From: M30B53 sp964600785
Lineage (GTDB): Bacteria; Planctomycetota; Planctomycetia; Pirellulales; UBA1268
Assembly: GCA_964600785.1 (NCBI GenBank)
Contig: CAZRKH010000126.1
Coordinates: forward strand, 28,514 to 92,513
Direction: 5' to 3'
Length of the DNA: 64,000 bases
The position numbers and the translations under genes were made by a program. The first letter of the stretch is position 1; the number at the start of each line of letters is the position of its first letter. The notes below the pieces were generated by a model. The model was not told where the DNA came from. It searched no databases and saw only the letters and a list, made by a program, of their open reading frames with translations. Shown here in pieces: positions 34,078-41,526 of this stretch.

Positions 34078-35523
34078 TCAGCGGGCGATGTGGCGGCGGT
34101 AGTCGCGGTCGAGTTCGTCGTAGGTCTTGCCGCAGAGCGTTGCCAGCATGCCCGGCTTCGCCTTGCCGGAGTAGATTGCGACGAGGTAGTCGATAAAGGC
34201 GTTGCGGTAGGCTCCCCGACGGCCGTTGATGAAGAAGTCGGCGAGTCCGGAGATCTGGCTGTAGAGCATCGGCAGATCGGGGCGGGCCTGAAAGGCCACC
34301 CGCCCGAGACCGTCGAGCTGCTCCAGAGGCAGGTAGAAATCGTCCTCGAGAAGCCGGCAGGCGGCCATCGGAACCCGTCCCTGATCGAGACCGCCGAGCC
34401 ACCAGCCGTGGTCGTCCGGTTCGAGACTCTCCATGTAGCAGGCCACCGCCTCAATCGCCCAAAAGCCGCTCTGCTCACCGGCAAGGTTCGTGGTGCGGCG
34501 AGACTCGGCAAAGAGCTGGTGGGTCGCCTCGTGCCAGACGGTCGTCGGCTCCCGGTTTTCTTCGAAGAAGTAGGCGGTGTGGGTGGGCGTCCAGTAGAGC
34601 CCGAGGGTGCGGGCCGCCTGGGGCTCGATCTTTTCAAGCGTGCGGACATAGACGCCGCGGCGGGCGAAGAGGGTGGCCTGCATGCCACTGCCGGCACGCC
34701 GCGGCGGTGACGGCGTCCCGGCAAACCGCCGACGGAGTTCATCGTCGCTCCAGCCGAAGCCGCCGAAGGCCTGCCACCAGACGAGCCGCGTCTGCTCCAA
34801 CGCCGCGGCAAGCCTGGCTGCGGCCGCGAGATCGGCCGTGGTGGTGATCCGCCAGTGATCCGATCGCCAGACCCAGGGATCATCCGTCGGCCGCGGCAGG
34901 GGCACCTCCTCCGCGGGCACCCAGCGGCCGCCCACGAGCCGCTCGCCGGTTTCAAGGCGGCCCGCCTCGCCGGCCGACTGCCAGCCGAAGGCCTCGGAAA
35001 AGACCTGCCCCCGTTCGAGCCGGGCCGCGGCCGCCGGCGAGACCCAGCGGCCCGCTCGCCGCACCCAGCCGCAGGCCTCGCGAGCCCGCTCGAGATCGGG
35101 ATCCTCCCGGAGGGCGATCGCCGCAAGCCGTACCGCCTCGCAGCGATCTCCGGCCGCAGCAGCCGCCGCCGCCGCCTGAAAAATTGCCTCACCGCGACGG
35201 CGACGGGCCCGAAGGAACCGCCCGCGGACCTCGGCGGCCGACGGCGGTGGCTCGATCGGCCGCGACGGAATCATCAGGATTCGCTGGCGGCCGTCGAGCG
35301 GCTTCGACGCGGGGATCCACCAGCCGCCGATGAACCGGGCCAGTTCGGGCTCGCCCTCCTGCGAGGCCTCCGCGGCGAGCGAGGCCAGTTCGTCCCTCCA
35401 GGCGATGTCCGCAGCGGTCGCCGTAGGCTCGGCGGTCGCCGAGGCCGCGGCCGGCAGGTCCGCCGGGGCGGAGAGCCATCCTGCCAGCAGGATCGACGTG
35501 AGGCTGCATCGAATGCCGGTCAT
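34078..35523 (-). CDS. Secreted DUF1570-like metallopeptidase
   Basis: 481 residues with an N-terminal signal peptide (SLTSILLAGWLSAPADLPAAA). The zinc-binding HExxH motif is HEATHQ at 331-336, followed by a Glu-containing helix WAIEAVACYMES about 25 residues on. That layout matches planctomycete DUF1570/gluzincin-type proteins. The N-terminal half (40-210) is helical and includes WIPASKPLDGRQRIL and two short W-rich segments (GRWVSPAA, GRWVPAEE) of the kind seen in this family. It is convergent with tkt and shares a strand with the TIM-barrel gene 22 bases upstream. Peptidase activity is inferred from the motif alone. Confidence 0.7.
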   Translation of the reverse strand: MTGIRCSLTSILLAGWLSAPADLPAAASATAEPTATAADIAWRDELASLAAEASQEGEPELARFIGGWWIPASKPLDGRQRILMIPSRPIEPPPSAAEVRGRFLRARRRRGEAIFQAAAAAAAAGDRCEAVRLAAIALREDPDLERAREACGWVRRAGRWVSPAAAARLERGQVFSEAFGWQSAGEAGRLETGERLVGGRWVPAEEVPLPRPTDDPWVWRSDHWRITTTADLAAAARLAAALEQTRLVWWQAFGGFGWSDDELRRRFAGTPSPPRRAGSGMQATLFARRGVYVRTLEKIEPQAARTLGLYWTPTHTAYFFEENREPTTVWHEATHQLFAESRRTTNLAGEQSGFWAIEAVACYMESLEPDDHGWWLGGLDQGRVPMAACRLLEDDFYLPLEQLDGLGRVAFQARPDLPMLYSQISGLADFFINGRRGAYRNAFIDYLVAIYSGKAKPGMLATLCGKTYDELDRDYRRHIAR

Positions 35524-35545
35524 CCCGACCGCCCTTCCGGCCCGC

Positions 35546-36547
35546 TCAGGCCTCCTCGGCGAAGGCGGCGTCGAACTGCCGCCGGCTCGGAGCGAAATCG
35601 ATCCTGCGGACGAACTCGCTCGCCTCGGTGGCCCCGTGCTCGCGGTCCATGCCGCAGTCTTCCCACTCCACCGAGAGCGGACCTTCGTAGTCGATCTGGT
35701 TGAGGGCCCGCATGATCTCCTCGAAATCGACCCCGCCGCGGCCGGGCGAACGGAAGTCCCAGCCCCTGCGGGGGTCGCCGAAGTTGAGGTGGCTCGCCAG
35801 GATGCCCTGCCGGCCGCCGAGCGTCACGATCGCGTCCTTGATGTGGACGTGGTAGATCCGGTCGTGAAAGGTGCGGATGAACTCGACCGAATCGACCCCC
35901 TGCCAGTGAAGATGGCTGGGGTCGAAGTTGAAGCCGAACTCTTCGCGGCGGCCGATCGCCTCAACCGCCCGCAGGGCGGTGAAGGTGTCAAAGGCAATTT
36001 CGGTGGGGTGCACCTCGAGCCCGAACCGCACGCCGCACTCGCCGAACACGTCGAGGATCGGGTTCCAGCGGTCCGCAAACTCCCGAAAGCCGGCCTCGAT
36101 CATCGACTCCGGCACCGGCGGGAAGGAATAGAGCAAATGCCAGATGCCCGAGCCGGTGAAGCCGTTGACCACCGACACCCCGAGCTGCTGAGCGGCCCGG
36201 GCGGTGTTCATCATCTCCTCGGCGGCCCGCTCGTTGACCCCCGCGGGATCGCCATCGCCCCAGACATGCGGTGGAAGAATCGCCTTGTGCCGCTCGTCGA
36301 TCCGATCACAGACCGCCTGGCCCACCAGATGGTTGGAGATCGCGTAGACCGAGAGATCGTGTCGCTCGAGCTGGTCTCTTTTCGCGGCGCAGTAGCCGCT
36401 CTCCTCGAGGGCCCGGGTCACCTCGAAGTGGTCTCCCCAGCAGGCCAGTTCCAGCCCGTCGTAGCCGAACTCCCGCGACTTGCGGGCCAAATCCTCGATC
36501 GGCATGTCGGCCCACTGGCCGGTAAACAGCGTGACAGGTCGTCCCAT
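35546..36547 (-). CDS. Sugar phosphate isomerase/epimerase-type TIM barrel
   Basis: 333 residues without signal peptide, so cytoplasmic. It belongs to the AP-endonuclease-2/xylose-isomerase-like TIM barrel family: FGYDGLELACWGDHFEV at the start, SVVNGFTGSGIWH, a metal-binding Glu in VRFGLEVHPTEIAFD, FNFDPSHLHWQGVD, HVHIKDAIV, and the last ligand in GPLSVEWEDCGMD. The metal-site acids and histidines are all present, so it is probably active. Such genes are abundant in planctomycetes alongside Gfo/Idh/MocA proteins for sugar breakdown. The substrate is not predictable. It may be co-transcribed with the downstream metallopeptidase gene. Confidence 0.85.
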   Translation of the reverse strand: MGRPVTLFTGQWADMPIEDLARKSREFGYDGLELACWGDHFEVTRALEESGYCAAKRDQLERHDLSVYAISNHLVGQAVCDRIDERHKAILPPHVWGDGDPAGVNERAAEEMMNTARAAQQLGVSVVNGFTGSGIWHLLYSFPPVPESMIEAGFREFADRWNPILDVFGECGVRFGLEVHPTEIAFDTFTALRAVEAIGRREEFGFNFDPSHLHWQGVDSVEFIRTFHDRIYHVHIKDAIVTLGGRQGILASHLNFGDPRRGWDFRSPGRGGVDFEEIMRALNQIDYEGPLSVEWEDCGMDREHGATEASEFVRRIDFAPSRRQFDAAFAEEA

Positions 36548-36650
36548 GCGTGTTTTCTCCGTTGGTTCGAGTGTTCTGCCGCCGCTCGGGGCCCCGGCGG
36601 CGCCAAGTCTATCGGCCGGCCGGCCGGCTGGGAATCTCCTCGGGGCAAAC

Positions 36651-36684
36651 GCGGAGGACTGGGCTCAGCGGAGGACTGGGCTCA
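36651..36684. repeat. 17-bp tandem duplication over the LptF/G stop codon
   Basis: Two identical 17-base units (GCGGAGGACTGGGCTCA) at 36651-36667 and 36668-36684. The second unit contains the TGA stop of the permease gene at 36682. Copies are perfect, so the duplication is recent. Confidence 0.85.
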
Positions 36685-37866
36685 GTTGCGAACCACACGA
36701 CGCAGCAGCCAGCCACCCCAGACAACCATCAGCAGATTTCCCACCCAGACCGCCGCCGGCGGGAAGTCGCCCGCCTTGACCCGGTCGATTCCGAACATCA
36801 GCAGCGGATAGTAGACGACCAAGATCGGCAGGAAGCAGAGAAAGAAGCTCGTCAGGAAGTCGGAGTTTCGCATGCGGATCGCCATCGGGGCCCCGACCAC
36901 CGCGAAGCAGAGGCAGCTGAATCCGTTGGCCCAGCGTCGCCACGGTTCCATGCGAATTCGCTGCAGCCGCGACCGCTCCCCCTTGAGCACCTCCCTCTCC
37001 CAGGCGACCGCATGCGGCAGGGCCATGTCGAGGCGGCCGCTGAGCACGGCCATCCCTTGCCGGGCCGCCGCCGACTGGGCCACCGTGTCGATCAGCTTCA
37101 ACTGCTCCTGCTCCTCCTCGTCAAACTCGGCCATCGCGATCGCCGAGGGGCTCTTCCGGCCGCCGGCGGTGCGACTCACCGCGTCGAGGGGCACGACACG
37201 CTCGATCGAATCAGGGAAGACGGCCTTCACGTCGCCCACTCGCAGTGTGCCATCACGGCAGATGATCGAGAGGGTCTCCGCTTCGATGTTGCTTTTGAGT
37301 TCTGCCTCGGCCGCCGAGACGGTTACCGGCGGGCTCGTGCCGCCCGGCTGGAAGGAGAGCGTGGGCCGGATCAGTCTCCGCCCGTCGACCGCCTTGACGT
37401 TGATCGAAAGCTTGTTGCTGCTGTAGGACCGCTGCTGACGCAGGCGGCCGTAGATGATCTCCTCGACGCTGCCAACGATCACCCGTCGCACGCCGTCGCG
37501 GCCCCATGAGACCGCCACGTCGTTGAGCCAGACCGAGACGAAGCTCATCGCCATCGCCATCGCCAGGGCCGGCCAGATCGCCACCAGCGGCGTGATGCCC
37601 GCGGCCTTGAGAGCCGTGATCTCGTTGGTCGCCGACATCCGCCCGAAGACGCTGGCCACCGCGAAGAGCATCGTGCCGGGCACGGCGAACCGCATCGCCT
37701 CGGGAAGCACGTACGGCACGAGGGTCAGAATCTGCAGCGGCCCGAGGCCCTGCTGCTGGGCCTCCTTGACGAGGCCCACGATGAGCATGAAGAGGGTCAA
37801 CGCGGTGAGCACCACGAGAAACACCTGCAGCAGTTCAGCGAGCACGTAGCGGGAAAGAATCTTCAT
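36682..37866 (-). CDS. LptF/LptG-family (YjgP/YjgQ) permease
   Basis: Inner-membrane subunit of the lipopolysaccharide transport ABC complex, which extracts LPS for the periplasmic bridge; 394 residues. It has the family layout: helices at about 12-32 and 50-115 containing MRFAVPGTMLFAVASVFGRMSATNEITALKAAGI, a periplasmic jellyroll region (about 140-270), and a final helix group (FSCLCFAVVGAPMAIRM to the end). The cytoplasmic coupling segment NEITALKAAGI is characteristic. ATG 37866 was chosen because MKILSRYVLAELLQVFLVV is the classic start; the longer frame is Arg/Pro-rich and lies inside the PP2C gene. It follows the PP2C gene by 28 bases. LptF versus LptG cannot be decided here. Confidence 0.88.
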   Translation of the reverse strand: MKILSRYVLAELLQVFLVVLTALTLFMLIVGLVKEAQQQGLGPLQILTLVPYVLPEAMRFAVPGTMLFAVASVFGRMSATNEITALKAAGITPLVAIWPALAMAMAMSFVSVWLNDVAVSWGRDGVRRVIVGSVEEIIYGRLRQQRSYSSNKLSINVKAVDGRRLIRPTLSFQPGGTSPPVTVSAAEAELKSNIEAETLSIICRDGTLRVGDVKAVFPDSIERVVPLDAVSRTAGGRKSPSAIAMAEFDEEEQEQLKLIDTVAQSAAARQGMAVLSGRLDMALPHAVAWEREVLKGERSRLQRIRMEPWRRWANGFSCLCFAVVGAPMAIRMRNSDFLTSFFLCFLPILVVYYPLLMFGIDRVKAGDFPPAAVWVGNLLMVVWGGWLLRRVVRN

Positions 37867-37894
37867 GTGGCGTTCTGGCCGTGGACGGCGGCGG

Positions 37895-39259
37895 TCAGGC
37901 CGGCCCGTCCCTGAATGTTTCGTCCCGACGGGCCTGTTCCACCGCGCGGTGGAAGACTCCCAGGCCCGCCGCCAGGGCCCTCGCCGCGCCGGGATAGTCA
38001 CCTCCTGCCGCGGCCAGGCGGACCTTCGCGGCATGCTCGGCGACCGTGGTGCGATCGGCCGCGCTGAGCCCCTCGGCGGTGACCTCGAGGCTCGCGACCA
38101 TGCCTTCGAAGAGTTCCGGCGACGGGCTGCAGTCATAGGAGCGGTAGGGCCCCTTTCCCAGCCGGTCGTTGGGCCCGAGCTCCCGCACCTCCGGCGGGCG
38201 GTGCGACGAGCCGACTGAGACCAAGAGCCGCAGCAGGGCCGTGGCCGAGACCAACGCGGCGCCGCCGGCGGCCACGGCCAGAGCCGCCTTGATAAACTTG
38301 CCACCGCCGATCCACGCGGGCGGATTACTGTTCATCCCGCCGAAGACGAGGGCGAGAAAGAGCCCGCCGAAGGCGGCCGCCAGCCACGGCCAGGGGACAC
38401 CGGAGCTGTTGGCGGTGCTGTTGTCGGTCTCCACAAGCGGCCATCGCTGTTCGGCGGCGGACCTCGAGGAGACCTCCTCGCGACCGGCGCGGGCCACGAT
38501 CACCGTCACGTTGTCGGGTGCCCCACGAACCAGAGTCAGCCCCACAAGCGCTTCGCCGGCCTCCTTGGGCGGCAGCAGCGACGTCAAAAGACCGATCTCC
38601 TCGTCGGTCACCTGCCCGGAGAGCCCGTCGCTGCAGAGGATGAAGCAGTCACCCTCGGCCACGGCGTAGGGCCCCTCGAGATCGACCTTCACCGAGGGAT
38701 GCGGGCCCATCGAGCGGGTGATGATGTTCTTGGGAGCCGTCGGGGCGGCCTCACCACCCGACTGCTGCCGCTCCCGTTCGAGTTCCCAGACGAGCGAGTG
38801 GTCGAAGGTCAACTGCTCGATCAAGTGGCCATGCACGCGATAGCAACGACTGTCACCGACATGGCCGAGGATCGCGCCCCGCGGCAGGATCACCAGCGCC
38901 GTGCAGGTGGTGCCCATCCCGCGATACTCCGGCCGCGACTCACCCTCGTCGTATATCTTGGCGTTGGTCTCCTCGATCCCCCGCCGCAACGCCAGCGGTG
39001 GCGAGTGGTGGGCCGCCTTTTGGTAGAACGGCGGCAGCCGCTCCGCGGCGATGGCGCTTGCCTTCTCGCCGGCCGCGTGGGCCCCCATCCCGTCGGCAAC
39101 AAGGAAGAGCCAGCCCCGCTGCTGGTACTGACTTGGGCTGGAGGGGGGCAGATCGGACCAGGAATCCTGATTGCAGGCCCGGCGACGCCCGACATCACTC
39201 GTCGCGTGGTGTTCGAGGGTGTTGCCTTTGTCCACGCTCGAACCCTTCGGGTTGCTCAT
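37895..39259 (-). CDS. PP2C-family Ser/Thr protein phosphatase with membrane tail
   Basis: 454 residues. The catalytic domain (about 15-270) has the metal-binding motifs of the family: SDVGRRRACNQDSW, LVADGMGAHAAGE, GMGTTCTALVILPRGAILGHVGDSRCYR, CSDGLSGQVTDEE and APDNVTVIVARAG. It should remove phosphate from Ser/Thr of proteins phosphorylated by Hanks-type kinases such as the one at 51545. After the catalytic domain come a linker, two hydrophobic segments (about 310-328 and 338-360) and a soluble C-terminal helical domain of roughly 90 residues. The start at 39259 (MSNPKG) was chosen over a longer Arg-rich extension. The LptF/G gene follows 28 bases later. Confidence 0.87.
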   Translation of the reverse strand: MSNPKGSSVDKGNTLEHHATSDVGRRRACNQDSWSDLPPSSPSQYQQRGWLFLVADGMGAHAAGEKASAIAAERLPPFYQKAAHHSPPLALRRGIEETNAKIYDEGESRPEYRGMGTTCTALVILPRGAILGHVGDSRCYRVHGHLIEQLTFDHSLVWELERERQQSGGEAAPTAPKNIITRSMGPHPSVKVDLEGPYAVAEGDCFILCSDGLSGQVTDEEIGLLTSLLPPKEAGEALVGLTLVRGAPDNVTVIVARAGREEVSSRSAAEQRWPLVETDNSTANSSGVPWPWLAAAFGGLFLALVFGGMNSNPPAWIGGGKFIKAALAVAAGGAALVSATALLRLLVSVGSSHRPPEVRELGPNDRLGKGPYRSYDCSPSPELFEGMVASLEVTAEGLSAADRTTVAEHAAKVRLAAAGGDYPGAARALAAGLGVFHRAVEQARRDETFRDGPA

Positions 39260-39481
39260 TACCGACCATTCCCGGAAGGCCCGACGTCGAAAGCCCGTCC
39301 GAGGATCGGATTCTAGCGTGGCCGGCGGGGCCAGGCGATACGCAAAAGCCCGGGGGAAAAGAGAGGTCAGATGCTCTGGCAACCCGTTCCGGCGGTCGCT
39401 ACGGTCTGCCGGAAAATGATCTGCCGGTCCATGCCGGGCCGTCGCCCCTCGATGGCCCCCCTCCCCGTTGTCCCGACCGCC

Positions 39482-40048
39482 ATGCCAGTCGCAGCCAACC
39501 GCCGCCGCCCGACATCCGCAGGATGCCTCGCCGTGATTGTCATCGCCCTCGCGGCAGTCGGCTGCGTGCAGCGGAGGATGACGATCCGCAGCAATCCGCC
39601 CGGCGCGGTGGTCTACGTCGACGACTACGAGATCGGCAACACGCCGGTTTCGACCGATTTCGTTTATTACGGCGTGCGGAAGATCAGGCTGGTCAAGGAC
39701 GGCTACGAAACGCTCACCGTGCGACAGCCCTTCCCGCTGCCTTGGTACCAGATCTTTCCGCTCGACTTCGTCACCGAGACGATCTGGCCTTGGGAAATCC
39801 GCGACGAGCGGGTGGTCGATCTGGCGATGGTGCCTGCCGGTGTGACGCCGCCGGAGCAGGTGGTGGCCAGGGCCGAGCAGGCCCGCGCCGGTGCTCGGGG
39901 CATCGCCGGACCACAGCCGACCGCGGGGGCTACAACACCCCCGCCGCCCCCCGCGGTGCCCGCTCAGCCGCTGCCGCCGCCGCTGCCGCCGCAGGGGCCA
40001 CAGCCGCTTCCTCTCCCGGGCTCACCGCCACTGCAGCAGGGCCGGTGA
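39482..40048 (+). CDS. PEGA-domain lipoprotein
   Basis: 188 residues from ATG 39482. A lipoprotein signal peptide (basic NRRR, hydrophobic CLAVIVIALAA, lipobox AVGC with Cys28) precedes a PEGA domain: RRMTIRSNPPGAVVYVDDYEIGNTPV then RKIRLVKDGYETL. The PEGA motif itself is present as the usual variant NPPGAVVYVDD. The C-terminal 50 residues are Pro-rich, ending in runs of PPP and PLP. PEGA domains are surface beta modules thought to bind envelope components. ATG 39452 is an alternative start. It is divergent from the PP2C gene. Confidence 0.78.
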   Translation: MPVAANRRRPTSAGCLAVIVIALAAVGCVQRRMTIRSNPPGAVVYVDDYEIGNTPVSTDFVYYGVRKIRLVKDGYETLTVRQPFPLPWYQIFPLDFVTETIWPWEIRDERVVDLAMVPAGVTPPEQVVARAEQARAGARGIAGPQPTAGATTPPPPPAVPAQPLPPPLPPQGPQPLPLPGSPPLQQGR

Positions 40049-40411
40049 CGAGCTGCCCGTGGAAAAAGCCCGTCATGGCAATCCTGTTCGGCACGAAACG
40101 TGCCGCCCCAGGTGGCCGGTGTTGGAGAGTTGTTTTTTTCAAAAGGGGACACAAGCGTCCAGTGTGGGTCGGGGTGCCCATGCCCTGTCGCCGGACACTC
40201 GCTACGGCCCTCCAGGCCTTCGCTCGTTCGAAGCTGCCTGCGCTCCGCCATCCATGGCTCCGCTGGCCACAGCCAGCGGCGTCCATGCCAGTTCCGCCAC
40301 CCGCGTCCGGACCTTGTCCAGTGTGCTTGCCCGCTGCCGATCGCGAAGACTCTGAATCGAACCCCCCGCTGCCCAGGGCGCAACTTCCCTCAGCTTGCCG
40401 GAATTGCCTGT
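40049..40411. other. 363-base repeat-rich intergenic region between convergent genes
   Basis: No plausible gene. It contains a perfect 7-3-7 hairpin (CGGCACG-AAA-CGTGCCG, 40089-40105), one arm of a 20-base inverted repeat (40077-40096), and a T7 run followed by CAAAAGGGGAC (40132-40150) of the sort found at some REP/IS200-type element ends. A long GC-rich stretch without codon structure follows. It looks like accumulated repeat or mobile-element debris. Confidence 0.5.
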
Positions 40412-40448
40412 CTACAGGGGAGCAAGCATCGTGCCGAACAGGATTGCC
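40077..40448. repeat. 20-bp inverted repeat flanking the intergenic debris
   Basis: The 20 bases GGCAATCCTGTTCGGCACGA at 40077-40096 recur exactly in reverse complement at 40429-40448. The right copy lies inside the 3' end of the PEP-CTERM gene and encodes part of its C-terminus. Confidence 0.75.
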
Positions 40449-41320
40449 CTCCGTGGCCCCCTGCCCGCGGACGCGGGCGAACAAAGCCCACCTGAACGAC
40501 ACCAGGCGAGCAGCACCGCCCCCAGCCCCGTCCCGAACAGGGCCAGCGTCGAGGGCTCGGGCACCGCAACGACGAAGCTGAGATTCATGGTGTCTGTGGG
40601 GTCGTCCCAGGTGATGGATGGGCTGGAGATGTTTTCAGCATTGAGATAGGTGAACTTTGCACCCGTAGTTGTCCCATCACCCTGAAAGGTGGCGTTGGTC
40701 ATGCCGGTTGCATCGTTGGCGAAATCCATCAGCGTGATGCTGTAGGAGCCCGCACCTCCGGTGAATGCTGCGAAATCCACCACATAGGTGGCGTTGTGGA
40801 TGTCGGCTGGGATTCCGGGGGCGCCTCCGAGGCGGAACGTGCCCGGGGTGAGGGTGGTGAAGCCGGAGGCGCCCAACTGATAGGTAAAGGTATTGAGGCC
40901 CTTCTGTTCCCAGTTGGCCATCGTGGCGATGGCCCCATCGGCAAACGTGATCGAGGCGCCGTACAGATCCCAGAAGGCACCAACCAAACTCGATCCGGAG
41001 CCGACGTTGATTGTGCTGCGAGCCAGGCGGATGACGTTGGCTTGGGTGCTCAGGCTGGAACTACCCGTCAAATTGATGGTGGATGAACTCGGCAGATTGT
41101 TTTCATACTCGACCGTAGCCCCGTTGCCGATGTTCAGCGTGTCTCCGCCGACCGGAGTCTGGCTGGGGTTCCAGTTGGCGGCGTTGGAAAGCAGCGAGTT
41201 TCCACCACCCCCGACCCAGGTCAGCGTGGCCGCGCGGGCGGAAGTGATCAAAGGAAGGACGGCAAGAACGGCGACGGCTATCTGCGGCTGCACAGATTTC
41301 ACGGCAGATTTCTTGTTCAT
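40412..41320 (-). CDS. PEP-CTERM sorting-domain protein with repeat-altered tail
   Basis: 302 residues. A signal peptide (AVAVLAVLPLITSARA, cleavage near 30) leads to a beta-rich, Gly/Ser/Thr-rich body beginning LTWVGGGGNSLLSNAANWNP, a pattern common in autotransporter-like and PEP-CTERM proteins. The sorting signal VPEPSTLALFGTGLGAVLLAW is at 253-273, so exosortase processing is expected. The usual short Arg-rich end is missing; instead about 29 residues encoded by dispersed repeats (40429-40498) follow, including CSPASAGRGPRRAILFG. Sorting may still work because Arg residues remain, but this is uncertain. A good promoter lies upstream. Confidence 0.85.
   Translation of the reverse strand: MNKKSAVKSVQPQIAVAVLAVLPLITSARAATLTWVGGGGNSLLSNAANWNPSQTPVGGDTLNIGNGATVEYENNLPSSSTINLTGSSSLSTQANVIRLARSTINVGSGSSLVGAFWDLYGASITFADGAIATMANWEQKGLNTFTYQLGASGFTTLTPGTFRLGGAPGIPADIHNATYVVDFAAFTGGAGSYSITLMDFANDATGMTNATFQGDGTTTGAKFTYLNAENISSPSITWDDPTDTMNLSFVVAVPEPSTLALFGTGLGAVLLAWCRSGGLCSPASAGRGPRRAILFGTMLAPL
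40453..40500. repeat. Dispersed palindromic repeat, family 3, copy B
   Basis: Contains GCCCGC-GGAC-GCGGGC at 40463-40478 with flanks matching copy A at 20731-20795. It lies within the 3' end of the PEP-CTERM gene. Confidence 0.6.
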
Positions 41321-41383
41321 GATTCAGTGCCCGGAAAGTTCTTGATCGATCGCGACGAACGGGCGACCCCCACCAACGCGTTA

Positions 41384-41412
41384 ATTATAACGCTCCCGGC
41401 ACGTCTCGGCAA
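41384..41412 (-). promoter_or_regulatory. Sigma-70-like promoter for the PEP-CTERM gene
   Basis: On the minus strand: -35 TTGCCG (41412-41407), 17-base spacer, -10 TATAAT (41389-41384), about 64 bases before the ATG, in a locally AT-rich island. Confidence 0.6.
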
Positions 41413-41526
41413 CCCGATTCCCGGTTTTTGTGCGCGGCCTCATCCAGGCCGTCACACAAGCCTCTCGGCCGCGAGCCGGGGGGCGGCGGGCGGCCTCTGG
41501 GAGACACTCAAGGCCGCTGAACCCGC

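Noticed and set aside
37867..38304. N-terminal extension of the LptF/G permease
   Set aside because: It lies in the PP2C gene in another frame and is Arg/Pro-rich; ATG 37866 gives the standard LptF/G start.
40132..40150. Intrinsic terminator for the PEGA gene from the T7 run
   Set aside because: The nearest hairpin (40089-40105) ends 27 bases before the T-run, too far for an intrinsic terminator.
40100..40495. 131-residue ORF in the repeat-rich region
   Set aside because: Cys/Pro/Ser-rich translation across hairpins, overlapping the PEP-CTERM gene; no coding signal.
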